Origin: an uncultured Blautia sp.
GTDB lineage: Bacteria > Bacillota > Clostridia > Lachnospirales > Lachnospiraceae
DNA length: 13,332 nt
Direction: 5' to 3'
NCBI GenBank assembly: GCA_900547685.1
Contig: URHS01000058.1
Coordinates: 1-13,332, forward strand
Shown: positions 12,513 through 13,332 of the stretch, one piece after another
Layout: every line of letters starts with the position of its first letter
How positions within the stretch are numbered: the first letter of the stretch is position 1
Notes under the pieces: model-generated
Seen by the model: the letters and a program-made list of their open reading frames with translations, nothing else
Database searches by the model: none
Told to the model about the DNA's origin: nothing
Translations under genes and position numbers: made by a program

Positions 12513-13332
12513 TTATTTCATAAGGAATAACTGTACCCAATGTTTAATGCCATAGCTATCTATATAACAACCTACACCAATATGTGTATACGGTCCCATA
12601 ATATTCTCATAGTGGCCTTGGCTGCCCATCCATGCATTCATAACCATTTCAGGTGTCGTATATCCTACAGCAATATTTTCCCCTGCATACACTCCCTGAA
12701 TTCCTAAATCTTCAAAAATACTGGTCCAATCCTTTCCATTAGGTCTTACATGATCAAAATTCTGCTCTAATTCCTTTGCACGAACATCTGCTGCTAAAGA
12801 TAACTGATAATCATATTCCAAAGGCTCTAACCCGGCAGCAACACGTTCTTTATTTACAATATTAATAACTTCAAATTCATAAATTGCTGCAGTTTCCCGA
12901 ACCCATTTTCCATCAGGTCCCACATAATAATTTCCAATCCATGTATTTTTTGCCATAATACCGCTTCCGGTTAAATAATAATCATCTACCCATGTATTAG
13001 ATGCCATGGCTCCATCTGAATTAAGATAATACCACTCCCCGTCAATCTCCTGCCAGCCTGTCATCATATAACCATTTCCGTTGAAATAATACCATTTTCC
13101 ATTTATGGACTCCCAGTTATTTGTCGTATAGCTGCCATCCGGATGACAATACCACCAACCATAATCATTCACGTTCCACTGAGCTGTTCTCCACCGACCA
13201 TCTGCTCCTACATAGTAATTGCCAATCCATGTATTTTTCGCCATAGTTCCATTTCCAGTCAAATAATAATCACCTATCCATGTATTAGATGCCATGGCTC
13301 CATCTGAATTAAGATAATACCACTCCCCGTCA
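12513..13332 (-). CDS. Secreted CAP-domain protein with wall-binding repeats (5' end missing)
   Basis: The reading frame is open to the right edge, so the N-terminus and any signal peptide lie outside. The visible 272 residues hold aromatic, Gly/Asn-rich repeats of the choline/glucan-binding type (units such as GKWYYFNGNGYMMTGW). A C-terminal CAP/SCP domain of the bacterial YkwD type occupies roughly the last 120 residues. CAP markers are HVRPNG, GENIAVGY and the GHYENIM segment with its conserved His and Glu. Such proteins are exported and bound to the wall or to surface glycans; the biochemical role of bacterial CAP domains is unclear. An internal Met (13295) is not the start, because the repeat pattern continues upstream of it. 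It converges on the small RNAs and shares their last terminator. Confidence 0.92.
   Translation of the reverse strand, partial: DGEWYYLNSDGAMASNTWIGDYYLTGNGTMAKNTWIGNYYVGADGRWRTAQWNVNDYGWWYCHPDGSYTTNNWESINGKWYYFNGNGYMMTGWQEIDGEWYYLNSDGAMASNTWVDDYYLTGSGIMAKNTWIGNYYVGPDGKWVRETAAIYEFEVINIVNKERVAAGLEPLEYDYQLSLAADVRAKELEQNFDHVRPNGKDWTSIFEDLGIQGVYAGENIAVGYTTPEMVMNAWMGSQGHYENIMGPYTHIGVGCYIDSYGIKHWVQLFLMK
12913..13044 (-). repeat. 288-bp-period superrepeat in the CAP gene, unit A
   Basis: This segment is homologous to 13201-13332 at an offset of exactly 288 bp (96 codons). The stretch 12990-13044 is identical, base for base, to 13278-13332 (55 bp, cut by the window edge). It encodes ASNTW..DYYLTG..MAKNTWIGNYYVG-type repeats. 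Confidence 0.9.
13201..13332 (-). repeat. 288-bp-period superrepeat in the CAP gene, unit B
   Basis: The partner of 12913-13044. Identity increases towards the window edge and the repeat probably continues beyond it, which points to recent duplication or ongoing gene conversion. Confidence 0.9.

Overview
The window looks like chromosome from a low-GC, spore-forming, anaerobic Firmicute, most likely a gut Lachnospiraceae (Blautia or a near relative). That rests on family recognition: reverse rubrerythrins with a PerR regulator, spoIID/spoIIQ, a DUF6062-type protein, a CAP protein with glucan/choline-binding-type wall repeats, and strong Shine-Dalgarno (SD) sites. No rRNA, tRNA, insertion sequence, phage gene or CRISPR array was found.

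Region 1 (1-1453) is an oxidative-stress locus. A perR regulator sits between two near-identical reverse rubrerythrin genes, the first cut by the window edge. perR and the second rubrerythrin each have a promoter whose start region is covered by a 7-1-7 PerR-type box. Region 2 (1468-5305, + strand) starts at a good sigma-A promoter and reads nagA (N-acetylglucosamine-6-phosphate deacetylase), then a MoxR-like AAA+ ATPase, then a CobT/NorD-like von Willebrand A (VWA) protein whose start codon overlaps the ATPase stop. The target of this ATPase-VWA pair is unknown. A hairpin closes the unit against a convergent GIY-YIG domain gene.

Region 3 (5288-11091, - strand) reads right to left: a MATE efflux transporter, a 103-aa membrane protein, metY (O-acetylhomoserine sulfhydrylase), mnmM/ytqB (tRNA wobble-uridine methyltransferase), then spoIID and spoIIQ. 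The sporulation pair has its own candidate sigma-E-like and sigma-F-like promoters. The SpoIIQ LytM domain has lost every expected zinc ligand, while SpoIID keeps its catalytic residues.

Region 4 (11236-13332) holds a DUF6062-type protein with two equally spaced C-x-x-C / C-x-x-H modules, then about 500 bp without a protein gene, then the 3' end of a secreted CAP-domain protein on the - strand. The gene-free stretch is the most interesting part. It is a 235-bp tandem duplication that appears to encode two small RNAs of about 140 nt. Each has its own -10 box, a nearly invariant 5' region, a hairpin, a CTCCTTCTTTTT anti-SD-like single strand, and a terminator hairpin with exactly six C's in its loop. 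The stems differ completely in sequence between copies but still pair, which is the mark of selection on RNA structure. The second copy has TTCATCACA repeats at 11-bp phase where a -35 box should be, suggesting control by an OmpR-family response regulator. All transcription sites and functions here are read from sequence alone and were not tested.
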